DNA from: Alkalimonas amylolytica
Lineage (GTDB): Bacteria; Pseudomonadota; Gammaproteobacteria; Enterobacterales; Alteromonadaceae
Assembly: GCF_900107845.1 (NCBI RefSeq)
Contig: NZ_FNRM01000001.1
Coordinates: 712,427-776,426 of the forward strand
DNA: 64,000 nucleotides
Reading direction: 5' to 3'
Below, in pieces: positions 9,414-18,700 of this stretch (its first letter is position 1; each line of letters begins with the position of its first letter). Under the pieces are notes generated by a model. The model was given only the letters and a program-made list of their open reading frames with translations, did no database searches and was not told the DNA's origin. A program made the position numbers and the translations under genes.

Positions 9414-10127
9414 TTACGCCAACACCCGCTTTTGCTCATCGACGATATCGCGAATGGCATGGCGCGCCAGCTCCATCATCTCCTGCATTTCGTCAAAGCT
9501 AAAAGGCTCGGCTTCGGCGGTGCCCTGCACTTCAATCAGCTTGCCGGTTTCGGTCATCACCACATTCATGTCGGTTTCGGCGTTGGAGTCTTCGTCGTAA
9601 TCCAAGTCGGCCACCGCGGTGCCTTTAAAGACGCCGACTGAGACTGCGGCGACCATGTACTTCAGTGGATTGGTTTTGATGATGCCTTTGCCGCGCATAA
9701 AGTTCAGCGCATCCACCAGTGCCACGCAAGCACCGGAAATTGAAGCGGTGCGGGTGCCACCATCGGCCTGGATCACATCGCAGTCGATGGTGATGGTGTT
9801 CTCACCCAGCAGCTTTAAATCCACCGCCGTGCGCAGAGCCCGGCCAATCAGTCGCTGAATTTCCATGGTGCGGCCGCTTTGCTTGCCACGGGCCGCTTCC
9901 CGATCGTTGCGGGTATGGGTAGCACGTGGCAGCATGCCGTACTCAGCGGTGACCCAGCCTTTGCCCTGGCCTTTCATAAAGCGTGGCACCCCTTCCACCA
10001 CACTGGCGGTGCAAATTACTTTGGTATTGCCAAACTCCACCAGCACCGAGCCTTCGGCATGGGCGGTAAACTGACGGGTAAAGGTTAAAGGGCGGATCTG
10101 ACTGGCGGTTCGGCCGCTGGGACGCAT
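9414..10127 (-). CDS. rph: Ribonuclease PH
   Basis: Phosphorolytic 3'-5' exoribonuclease that trims tRNA 3' ends. It begins [18 protein letters not shown], the family start, and shows [18 protein letters not shown], the [18 protein letters not shown] core and [14 protein letters not shown]. Length 237 residues is full (functional E. coli rph about 238). The ORF can be extended 18 residues upstream, but the family N-terminus fixes 10127. First gene of rph-pyrE, divergent from yicC. Confidence 0.97.
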   Translation of the reverse strand: MRPSGRTASQIRPLTFTRQFTAHAEGSVLVEFGNTKVICTASVVEGVPRFMKGQGKGWVTAEYGMLPRATHTRNDREAARGKQSGRTMEIQRLIGRALRTAVDLKLLGENTITIDCDVIQADGGTRTASISGACVALVDALNFMRGKGIIKTNPLKYMVAAVSVGVFKGTAVADLDYDEDSNAETDMNVVMTETGKLIEVQGTAEAEPFSFDEMQEMMELARHAIRDIVDEQKRVLA

Positions 10128-10294
10128 GGCATCTCTCCTGCTGGATGAGTAGGCATTAAAAAGTGGCCCTATTATACCCAATAGCGCTCAAGTTGCACCT
10201 AAGGCCGCAGCTTTGGCAGCAAATGCCCGGCAATTGTTCAGCTGCGCTGCATTCGGGTATACTTAGTTTTTCTAAGTATTTGGGAAGCCGCCCG

Positions 10295-11155
10295 ATGATC
10301 CACAGCATGACCGCTTTTGCCCGTCACGACATTCAGGCCGACTGGGGCAATGCCCAGTGGGAAATTCGCTCCGTTAATCAGCGCTATCTGGAAACCTTTT
10401 TCCGTTTGCCAGAGCAGTTCCGTAGCCTGGAAACCAAGTTGCGCGAAACCCTGCGCCAGCAGCTACAGCGCGGCAAAATCGAAGTCAGCCTGCGCTACAG
10501 CATCAACGAAGCTGTCACCGAGCTGCAGATCAACCAGCAGCTGGCCAGCCAGTTGATTAACCATGCCAATGCGCTGCAAAGCCAGGCCAACGGTGCTCAG
10601 CTCAATATTATGGACGTAATGCGCTGGCCAGGCGTGATGGATACCCCTCAGGCCGATTTGGATGCAGTGCAAAGCGACTTGCTCGAAGGCTTCCAACTGG
10701 CACTGACTGACTTTATCGCCAGTCGGGCGCGCGAAGGCAAAGCCATGGCCGAGCTGATTGAAAGCCGCTTAAGCCAAATCAGCGAACACGTTACCACTGT
10801 GCGCGCCCACCTGCCCGTTGCCATGCAGTGGCAGCGCGATCGCATCACCAACCGGTTAAAAGACATTCAAAGCGAGCTGGATCAAAGCCGGCTGGAGCAG
10901 GAAATGGCCTTTTTGGCACAAAAATCCGATGTAGCCGAAGAGCTGGATAGGCTGGAAGCCCATATCAAAGAAAGCCGCCATACCTTAAAAAAAGGCGGCG
11001 CCTGCGGCCGGCGCTTGGATTTTATGATGCAGGAATTCAACCGCGAGGCCAACACTCTGTCGTCCAAATCCATCAGCACCGAGATCACCAATGCTGCGGT
11101 GGAGCTTAAGGTGCTGATTGAACAGATGCGGGAGCAGATCCAGAATATTGAGTAA
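10295..11155 (+). CDS. yicC: YicC family endoribonuclease/stress-related protein
   Basis: A 286-residue protein of the YicC/YloC family: N-terminal MIHSMTAFAR, middle VNQRYLETFFRLPE, and the C-terminal DUF1732 region (KKGGACGRRLDFMMQEFNREANTLSSKS) ending in helix VLIEQMREQIQNIE. Length matches E. coli (287). The family has been linked to RNA turnover. The last 22 bases are the left attachment site of the island, so the final codons now in use came with the element. The protein sequence is unchanged because the replacement is synonymous. Confidence 0.95.
   Translation: MIHSMTAFARHDIQADWGNAQWEIRSVNQRYLETFFRLPEQFRSLETKLRETLRQQLQRGKIEVSLRYSINEAVTELQINQQLASQLINHANALQSQANGAQLNIMDVMRWPGVMDTPQADLDAVQSDLLEGFQLALTDFIASRAREGKAMAELIESRLSQISEHVTTVRAHLPVAMQWQRDRITNRLKDIQSELDQSRLEQEMAFLAQKSDVAEELDRLEAHIKESRHTLKKGGACGRRLDFMMQEFNREANTLSSKSISTEITNAAVELKVLIEQMREQIQNIE
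11133..11154 (+). repeat. attL: left attachment repeat inside the yicC 3' end
   Basis: AGCAGATCCAGAA-T-ATTGA-G-TA, covering the last codons (QIQNIE) of yicC. It is repeated at 47883-47904 with only two mismatches, both at codon third positions of the YicC frame. Confidence 0.9.
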
Positions 11156-11230
11156 CGTCTACCGGCATCCATAAAAGTACATTACAAAATAAATATCAAT
11201 AACTTAAGTTAAATCGTAGTCCACACAAAT

Positions 11231-11320
11231 CCACCTTCACCCACCGAAAGCCAAGCATGACTGGTGGGTAAAGTGGTGAGTATGCTAGACTATCTCAGAT
11301 GCTTAGTGGTGGGTAAGATT
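11231..11320. repeat. GGTGGGTAA repeats between attL and the integrase gene (putative integrase arm sites)
   Basis: Several copies of a short G-rich motif lie here: an inverted copy at 11231-11250 (complement of TTTCGGTGGGTGAAGGTGG), a direct copy GGTGGGTAAAGTGGTGAG at 11263-11280, and GTGGTGGGTAAG near 11306. A closely similar sequence lies near attR at about 47794-47813. Clustered repeats at both element ends and next to int are the layout of arm-type binding sites of tyrosine integrases; the role is inferred. Confidence 0.55.
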
Positions 11321-11353
11321 ACCTGCGTGTAACTGACTGATTTGAGAGGGACT

Positions 11354-12580
11354 ATGGGTAGCCTGACTGCAAAGAAAGTTGAATCCTTAATCAAGGGTAA
11401 GCCTGGCCGGTACGCAGATGGAGAGGGCCTTTACCTATGCGTACCTAAATCAGGTAAATCGTTTTGGTTTCTGCGCTATACGGCCAGCAGCAAGCGTCGG
11501 GAAATGACATTAGGCCAATGTGCTCATATGTCACTGTCGGAAGCACGGGCCGAGGCCGTCACGCAAAAAAAACACCTGGTGGTAGAAAAGGTGGATCCGC
11601 TGTTTCTGAAACAACGCGCCAAGCAGCATAAACTGCAAACTGTCGACGACTTATTTGCAGACTGGCATAAAGGCAATATCAAACGCCTGAAACACCCAAA
11701 TATTCCTGAGCGGGTGTACCTCAAAGACATAGCACCGCATATTGGCACTGCCGCTCCCAGCAAAGTGGTAGCGCGGGACATCCAGTACATCATTGAAACC
11801 ATCACCAATTCAGGCCGGCCCACCATCGCCAATGATGCCCTGCTCTATTTAAAGCAACTGTTTAACCACGCCATAAAACTGGATGTGGTGGGTGCCAACC
11901 CAGCCAGCGCCTTTACGGTCAGCGATGCCGGCGGCGTAGAGCAAAGCAAGGATCGAGCGCTCAGCATGGCAGAACTAACACGGGTGTTTGAAGTTTTTCG
12001 GGAAAACAAGGATAGTTTTGCCAGAGAGAATTACCTGGCCTGTGCACTGCTGCTCACGCTGGGCGTGCGCAAAAGCGAACTAACAGAAGCCAGTTGGCAA
12101 GAGATCGATTTAGAGGCGGGAGTGTGGGAGTTACCAAAGGAGCGCAGCAAATCCGGTGTGGGCATCAGTATCCCACTGCCAGAGTTGTGCATCCATTGGT
12201 TTAAAGAATTGCAGATCAGGGCTGCAGGGGCGCCCTATGTGTTTCCCAACCGGCGCAGCAGCAAACGCCCGTTTATGGGACCAGATACCCTGAACCGGGC
12301 CATCACCAAGCTGTTTGGCCATGAAGCTGGCAAAAAGAAACAGCCACCCAACAAAATGGGTGATATCGCACACTTCACTGTGCACGATCTACGCCGCACC
12401 TGCCGCACCCTGCTGGCGCAATTGGGCGTGCCGGGTCATGTGGCTGAGCGCTGTTTAAACCATAAGCTTAGAGGCGTTGAAGGCATTTACAATCAGCATG
12501 ATTATTTTGAGGAGCGGAAGGAGGCTTTGGAGAGATTGTCAGGGCATTTGGAAAGTTTAATTCAAAGCAATAGCGATTAA
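11354..12580 (+). CDS. int: P4-type tyrosine integrase of the island
   Basis: A 408-residue site-specific recombinase. The N-terminal DUF4102 arm-binding domain (GKPGRYADGEGLYLCV) is followed by a SAM-like core-binding domain and the catalytic domain, with all catalytic residues visible: Arg239 (GVRKSEL), His344-x-x-Arg347 (HDLRRT), His370 (LNHK) and Tyr379 (GIYNQHDYF). The ATG at 11354 has a GAGGG site; an in-frame TTG lies 12 bp upstream. It lies 200 bp inside attL, in the same direction as yicC, as expected for an element integrating in the yicC 3' end. It probably catalyses integration and excision at 11133-11154/47883-47904. Confidence 0.95.
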   Translation: MGSLTAKKVESLIKGKPGRYADGEGLYLCVPKSGKSFWFLRYTASSKRREMTLGQCAHMSLSEARAEAVTQKKHLVVEKVDPLFLKQRAKQHKLQTVDDLFADWHKGNIKRLKHPNIPERVYLKDIAPHIGTAAPSKVVARDIQYIIETITNSGRPTIANDALLYLKQLFNHAIKLDVVGANPASAFTVSDAGGVEQSKDRALSMAELTRVFEVFRENKDSFARENYLACALLLTLGVRKSELTEASWQEIDLEAGVWELPKERSKSGVGISIPLPELCIHWFKELQIRAAGAPYVFPNRRSSKRPFMGPDTLNRAITKLFGHEAGKKKQPPNKMGDIAHFTVHDLRRTCRTLLAQLGVPGHVAERCLNHKLRGVEGIYNQHDYFEERKEALERLSGHLESLIQSNSD

Positions 12581-12710
12581 TCTTGGATGAGTCGATTAGT
12601 TGTCTGCTGTATCGGTACCGAAGCTCTGAGCATTAGCTGGTTGTGTGCCAAAGATTGCAGCACAAAAAGCATTGTGACTCCTTGTGCTGCAGATGCGTAC
12701 TTACCTTAGT

Positions 12711-12851
12711 TTAATCCTCATCATAATCATAACCTTGGTATTCATCGTTGTTGGGGTTTAGTTGATTCGCATGGTTGTCCAGACTATCCCAGTAGGCGTC
12801 ATTATTTGGATTCATGCTGTCACTTCGATCATCATTTGGTGTTCTGCTCAT
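12711..12851 (-). CDS. Small acidic Asn/Asp-rich protein (46 aa), unrecognised
   Basis: A 46-codon reading frame on the minus strand with a good ribosome-binding site (GAGGAAAAG ending 5 bases before ATG). The product is strongly acidic and contains two copies of an NPNND[A/E]Y motif (residues 14-20 and 32-38), ending GYDYDED. The repeat and the clear binding site argue for a real gene. It lies downstream of the ankyrin gene, on the same strand, 85 bp away, so it may be the last gene of the hsd operon. I do not recognise it. Confidence 0.55.
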   Translation of the reverse strand: MSRTPNDDRSDSMNPNNDAYWDSLDNHANQLNPNNDEYQGYDYDED

Positions 12852-12936
12852 AATGTCTTTTCCTCAAAGTTTAAATTTAACTGTTTTCACAAGTGCCATT
12901 AAAGTGCCTATTGTTCGGGTGCAATAGCTCGGCCCA

Positions 12937-15660
12937 TCAACAGACCGCCGCTACATTTTCCAATGCCTGTACTACTTGCTGTAATTCTTCAGGCGTTGCA
13001 CATCGAGTACCAAATTTTGCTCTCTCCTTTGACAGTCGCTCAAACTCGTCTGAGTTTTCGAGCAAATGCTCAGCTAACTCTAAAGGCGTGTTATTTCCGG
13101 CGTCACGCTGCCAAGCCATTTTAGGCGCGATCGAAATCAGCTGCCGCACAGCATCCTGGTTACCCATCCAGGTAGCGGTATGAAGCGGAGTTCGTCCATC
13201 AACAGCAACTAAATCCAAACGACATGGCAGCTCTAATAGGTAGTTCACACAATCAACACTGTTTGATTTAGTAGCTGAATGCAGAGCTGTCATACCTTTT
13301 ATATCTTGCAAATCAGGGTTTGCACCGGCTTCAAGCATAATTTTGACTAATTCATCATCACCGGCCTGAGCCGCCAGCATTAAAGGTGTTTGGCCCTTAA
13401 TATCAACGATATTCAGTTGTTTAGGGTGCTCTTTTGCAAGTTGGCCAATAAAGTTTCGCCACTTTTTGAGCAACAAGTTAAACCTGTTAACGTCGTCCTG
13501 TAACTCAAAAGGTGCCATTTGCTTAATAATTGGTAACCGATCAACAAAGCTACTTCTCATTTTAAACAGCAGCATTAAGACAGAGTTACCATCCACATCT
13601 GGTAAGTTTGAATTAAGCAGTTGCCGGTTAGATTTAATCCATTGTGCAAGCTCGTTTTCTGTACCTGCATCAAGCAATTTCAGTAGTTCTTTAAAAGCAC
13701 GATCAAACTGCTTGCTGCTACCTCTCACAATAGCCGGTACGCCCGGATAAGGTTCATAGAGCGTGTCCCAAAAATACTCTGATACCCAACGAGCCGTTTC
13801 TTCAATAGAGGGCATTTCCTCACACTCATTCATCATTCCACCCGCAAGCATCTCACGATAGAACTTTTCATGATTGTTATGAATTAGCTTTTGATTGGCG
13901 ACAGATAATGCAAAAGCATCTCTGGCAATCTCGCCACGCACAGGACCATAGTTGCGCTCATTTATCGCATCCAATGCTTCTCTGAAACATTTCCCTGCGT
14001 CTTCGAATTGGTTACAAGCCAGCAGATGCTTCGCCTTGTATTGTAAAATGGGCGATTTCCAGAGTTCATAACCTTGGCTTTCTTCTGCCTCAGCAAGAAG
14101 AATAGCCACTTTCGCTGGAGTATCTTTTGTTCTTTGCTTACGCTCGCCATTCAAATAGCCATTTAGCTCCAAAAGAATAGCTTGGACAGTGTCAGCAGGC
14201 GAAGCCGCCAACTCACGCAAACGATTTACAACAAGGCTTCTTGCATTGGTTGAAAGCTGAGGATGCGCAGCAACCTGACTCACCACCCAGTAACTCTGTT
14301 CATGCTGCAGCGCTCTCCAGGGGGAGGCAACTTGCATCTTAGATAGCAGCTGCTCAGCTCTTACTATTTCGGAACAAAACGACTCGGCTCTGTCAGCATT
14401 ACGCCGAATAATTTTCGCTACTGACTCTGGATTCATGCCAATATGGTCTTCCAACGGCTCGCCAGGTGTCATGTTATAAAATCGACGCGTCAGCAGTTGT
14501 GCTAGCTCTTGGTTAGCCGTTGAATAGCGTGACGGGAGTATTGAAAGGAAAATACCAAACTTATCCCACTCCGGCAGCTGTTCTTCAAACCAATGGTTTT
14601 CTGCAACTTCACCTTGATCACCATAATTGCGCCAGGCAGCAATGGTGGTGTTATAGACAAACTTATAAATAGAGAATAGTTGCAACACTTTGTTTTGCTG
14701 CTCATCAACACACTGGCGATCAACATCAGGGCAAAGAAGTTTTAATAAACGGCAGTAGCCATCCTGCACGGTACGGGCAAGAAGAAAGCGCTGGCGAATG
14801 GTTTTCATTGAAGGTGCAGCATATCGTTGCGCTATGCACGCAACAAAAGTAGCTTGCTCATCCTCACCGACACTGCCGGCTAAAATGTCTTCTAGCCGCC
14901 CGGCTTGAGCCATCGGAATTTCCACACGCAGCTCGTCAACCGTAAGCATTTTACCTTTAACAAACTGTAATGCAGCTTCAAACTGCTCGGCAGGTGTTTG
15001 AGTATCGTTAAGTTGAAATGCACCCTTGAAACTGAGCTGTGCATCATCTGCAAAATACTTTTCGATAGAGTCAGGGCTGATGGGTGTGGCAACTCGCCAA
15101 TTATACAAAGATCGCTTCAGCCCATCATGCTGGCCGGCTGTGGAATCGCTGCGCTGGTCCGAGAAGACCTCTAGCGGCATTCCGAGCAAGTCAAGCAACC
15201 AGTCAACCACTTGCGCAACTGGCATATATAACGTGGTATTACCGCTTTGCTCAATTATCTCAGGAAGATACCAGAATCGACCGCCCGGCATTCCTGCATC
15301 TAACGGTTGAGGTAGGTTCCAGAATGCGACACGACGTGCCAAGCCAGGCACGAGAAAATAGCCCAACATATCCCAGACAATTTGCCGCAGGTCCGCAGCA
15401 AACGTCCATGTACTGTTTTCAATATGCTTGTAGGCATTTGCGAACTCTTTAAGGTTGTGCATTGCATCGCGTTGCATCTGTGGATCCATGTCAAAGGCTC
15501 CAAAGATAGCCTCCAACGTTTCTTCGCCCATCAACCTATGCATATCCAGGCTTAGCTGGCCTTTGGCAAACTTATCTTTCTTATTTGTTGGGTAACCTTG
15601 AATCCCTGCGCTTTGGCGGATCTCAAGCAGAATAGATTCAATTAGCGGTAAACTACTCAT
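12937..15660 (-). CDS. Large ankyrin-repeat protein at the end of the hsd operon
   Basis: A 907-residue protein. The long N-terminal part (about 1-740) has no motif I recognise and is predicted alpha-helical. The C-terminal part (about 755-890) contains about four ankyrin repeats: GQTPLMLAAQAGDDELVKIMLEAGANPD, GMTALHSATKSNSVDCVNYLLEL, GRTPLHTATWMGNQDAVRQLI and a last NNTPLELAEHLL. No signal peptide or membrane segment is seen. Ankyrin repeats mediate protein contacts, so a sensor or scaffold role is plausible. It starts 91 bp downstream of the GHKL/DUF3883 ATPase gene on the same strand. Its co-location with restriction genes suggests a defence accessory function; this is inference. Confidence 0.7.
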   Translation of the reverse strand: MSSLPLIESILLEIRQSAGIQGYPTNKKDKFAKGQLSLDMHRLMGEETLEAIFGAFDMDPQMQRDAMHNLKEFANAYKHIENSTWTFAADLRQIVWDMLGYFLVPGLARRVAFWNLPQPLDAGMPGGRFWYLPEIIEQSGNTTLYMPVAQVVDWLLDLLGMPLEVFSDQRSDSTAGQHDGLKRSLYNWRVATPISPDSIEKYFADDAQLSFKGAFQLNDTQTPAEQFEAALQFVKGKMLTVDELRVEIPMAQAGRLEDILAGSVGEDEQATFVACIAQRYAAPSMKTIRQRFLLARTVQDGYCRLLKLLCPDVDRQCVDEQQNKVLQLFSIYKFVYNTTIAAWRNYGDQGEVAENHWFEEQLPEWDKFGIFLSILPSRYSTANQELAQLLTRRFYNMTPGEPLEDHIGMNPESVAKIIRRNADRAESFCSEIVRAEQLLSKMQVASPWRALQHEQSYWVVSQVAAHPQLSTNARSLVVNRLRELAASPADTVQAILLELNGYLNGERKQRTKDTPAKVAILLAEAEESQGYELWKSPILQYKAKHLLACNQFEDAGKCFREALDAINERNYGPVRGEIARDAFALSVANQKLIHNNHEKFYREMLAGGMMNECEEMPSIEETARWVSEYFWDTLYEPYPGVPAIVRGSSKQFDRAFKELLKLLDAGTENELAQWIKSNRQLLNSNLPDVDGNSVLMLLFKMRSSFVDRLPIIKQMAPFELQDDVNRFNLLLKKWRNFIGQLAKEHPKQLNIVDIKGQTPLMLAAQAGDDELVKIMLEAGANPDLQDIKGMTALHSATKSNSVDCVNYLLELPCRLDLVAVDGRTPLHTATWMGNQDAVRQLISIAPKMAWQRDAGNNTPLELAEHLLENSDEFERLSKERAKFGTRCATPEELQQVVQALENVAAVC

Positions 15661-15751
15661 GATAACTTCCTATCACTATCTGACTGCCGCCGATTCTGGC
15701 AGATCAGCTCCTTGTCCTCACTGAAACCTGATGTATCCCCCTCTTAATCAT

Positions 15752-18700
15752 TCAGCTAACATCGCCTGCTCGAGTCACAATCTCAAATTCTTCTTTTTTA
15801 CTAGACCGATTCAAAGCTATATAGACAGAATGTTCCACTACCTCAGGCTCCAATAGTGGATTTCTTAAAATAGTTAAGTTAAAAGTATCCGTTGATGTTT
15901 TGCAGATACGGTACAAGTAATATTTATCACCGTATTTCAAAGCAGCTTTTTTCTCGTTTCCACGTAGCTCAATCTCTGCTTGCTTATCTTTTCGACCTTT
16001 AACTTCAATAAATCGCTCGACTAGATTCCAATCCCTATTTTCATTCAACCTAAATTGCTCCCGCGCTTCTTCAGTGGCAAAGCTTAGGATATCGCAACCA
16101 AAAGCTTGGTCTCCTGTATATTGCCCGACCAAAAGCGGGAAACGCGGTGGCTCAAAACTTTCTTCAATTTCCAAAACTTTTCTTTCGCAAAGATCACCAT
16201 CTACGGTGCTGTAACTGTGAGAGCCCCCACTACCAGAGCGGCTGACTTTTTTTATACTGAGTTTGCGACGGTTTGATACAGGCATTGGTTTGGTCGGCAT
16301 TGGAATGATATCCAAATTACCGTCTTTCTCGGGTTCATCTTCCGGCTTAAAGCTGGACGTGCCTCCAGCCTCTAAACCAACAGGATTCAACGGTTCAGGA
16401 ACTAACGGCGGCTTCAAGGTTAGCCCTCCGTCCAGTACAGTTGGCGCTTTTATAACTGGAACTGTATCTAAAATACCACCATGGATTAAATCAACACTTT
16501 CTTTAGTGGCAAGAGCTGCTAGCTGCTCAGCAGAAATATTCTCACCCAGCATTTTACCCAGTAGCTGCAGGCGTTCTTTTGCGCTGCAGCGAAATAAACG
16601 GGCAAAATCACTACCATTTGCTAAGCGATAAATAGATGCTAAAGCCACACCAATAACATCAGCTAATAAATCTGATTGATAGTGAATAACCTCATTAGGT
16701 GTTTTTATATAAAGTACATCAGCATCAATAGACCACTCCCACTCTTTAGGTTCGAATGAAAACTCAACATCTTGATATTTAATTTTTAATTCTAACTTAG
16801 AACAAAGATTGAGCTTAAGCTTATCGATTTCCTTCCTATATTGGATTTGACTAGATTGGTTCTCACGTAAGGCTTTGAAAAATGGCTTAGCCTGCTGAAA
16901 GTACAGATCGATGTCTATATCGGTTGCTGCTGGAACAAAACTAAGAATGGTCTGTTGAATCTCATTCCTATCAATAGATTTGATGCCTAATAAACGTTCG
17001 ACCTTTGGGCTACCGGAGCGGTGAGATATTTCAGCAATAGCTAAGCGGTTCAATAACTCCTCAGGCAATCCCCCATCATCGATATAGCTCAGCTCGCGAA
17101 TATTAAAATATTCATACTGCCCTTGTTTTTTCCCCCATATCTTTCCTGTTTCAAAAAACTGAGCTTTGTTACTTCCACCATCGCCGTATGCCGCATCCAA
17201 AGCGCCCAATAACCATCGATACAAGGTTTTGGCTGCGGGTAACTGTTGTTTGAGATTTGGAAGTTCAAGGAGCTTTGCATAAATCCCATCAAGGCTTAGC
17301 TCCGCAACGTTTGTTATGACACCGGCATGACGCCATGCACTAATAACTGCGGTGCGATCGATACCAAACTCTGCCATTACGGCATCTTGAGGTATTGCAG
17401 GTCTAGGAAAAATTGAATCGCTTAAGGCATCAGCTAAGATTGCTTGATTGGGACTGATAGCTTTATTGTCGCTACCAATCATCCAGTTCGTATTTTTAAT
17501 CAGCCAGTGTATGTAACTGGGCACAGCTCCCCCATACTGGCGTAATTTGTGGGCTCCGCTCCGATAACACGTTAAGCTTGCGTTTGACGTTTTATCGTTT
17601 TGCCATAAACTGCTTCGCGGATCTTTTGATAGCCAGGCGATAACCGCTTGGTACTTATCAGCGACAAGAATATTATCTAATCCATCGAGAGAAACACATT
17701 CATTTAGCTTCAAATTGGCGGAATAAAGATCTTGTTTCGATGTGAAAATGTAATCGTCAAACTGCAGAGGGTATTTCAGCATATCAGCTAAAAATTGAAG
17801 AAAACGGTTATCCGCGTTAGTACGCTTAACCTCTCTTGGCCACTTGGCAACACCGAGCCAATTCATAAAACGACACCATTGCATTAGATCTTCAGGTTGA
17901 ATTCCGAACGTCTCAGGGCTCGCGACAAACCTATCTTTTTTTGGCTCATATAACTGCTGAACGATTCTACCTTCGACTCCATATCCTTCGCCCATGTAGA
18001 GAATGTCAGCTTCGACCAATTGCCCGTTTTGACTTAGTAGTTTTAGACTGGTTTTCTGTGGGAAAGCCGGCTTATTTTCTTCATCCCCCTCTGTGAGATA
18101 TAGCCGATAAATGGCATCCAACAGTTGTTGTTCAATCTTAGCTGCTTGCTCTGGTTCAAGTTCTTTACGATGATTTGCTTGCCGCCTTAAATCCTGAATA
18201 AGGCTCCCAAATGCATATTCCTGTAATCCAAATTGCTTTAATTCATTCCGAAAGCTCCTGACATCATTCAAGTGCAACGCAACCATCAGCTCATGTTGCA
18301 GTTCAACATCTAGAAACCACAGCTTGGTCCAACCTGGTAATAAGTTAGGCACGCCACCTTTTGGCGCAATATAAACATCAGCATTTCCGGAAATTCTTTC
18401 TCCGGCACTACTCAGTAAAAGTGATGACGGGTAACTTTTGCTGTTACCAGGAAGCTTCTTTAATCCGAGAATTAACTTCACCCTTTGCTCTAAATCTATT
18501 TCTGCAAGGCTATCGAGCGCTTCACATAGCGCTTCATGCGAAAGTTCTGATATGCCTAATTCTCTAAACCACTTAAACTCAGCATCATCGTTTGGCACGA
18601 TATTTTTAAAACCCGAGACGGGTAACCAATCTGGGTTAGCGCCTTTCAGAGAAAAAACATCTGCAACTTTGGACACATTGCCTGCTATTGTTGGCACTAT

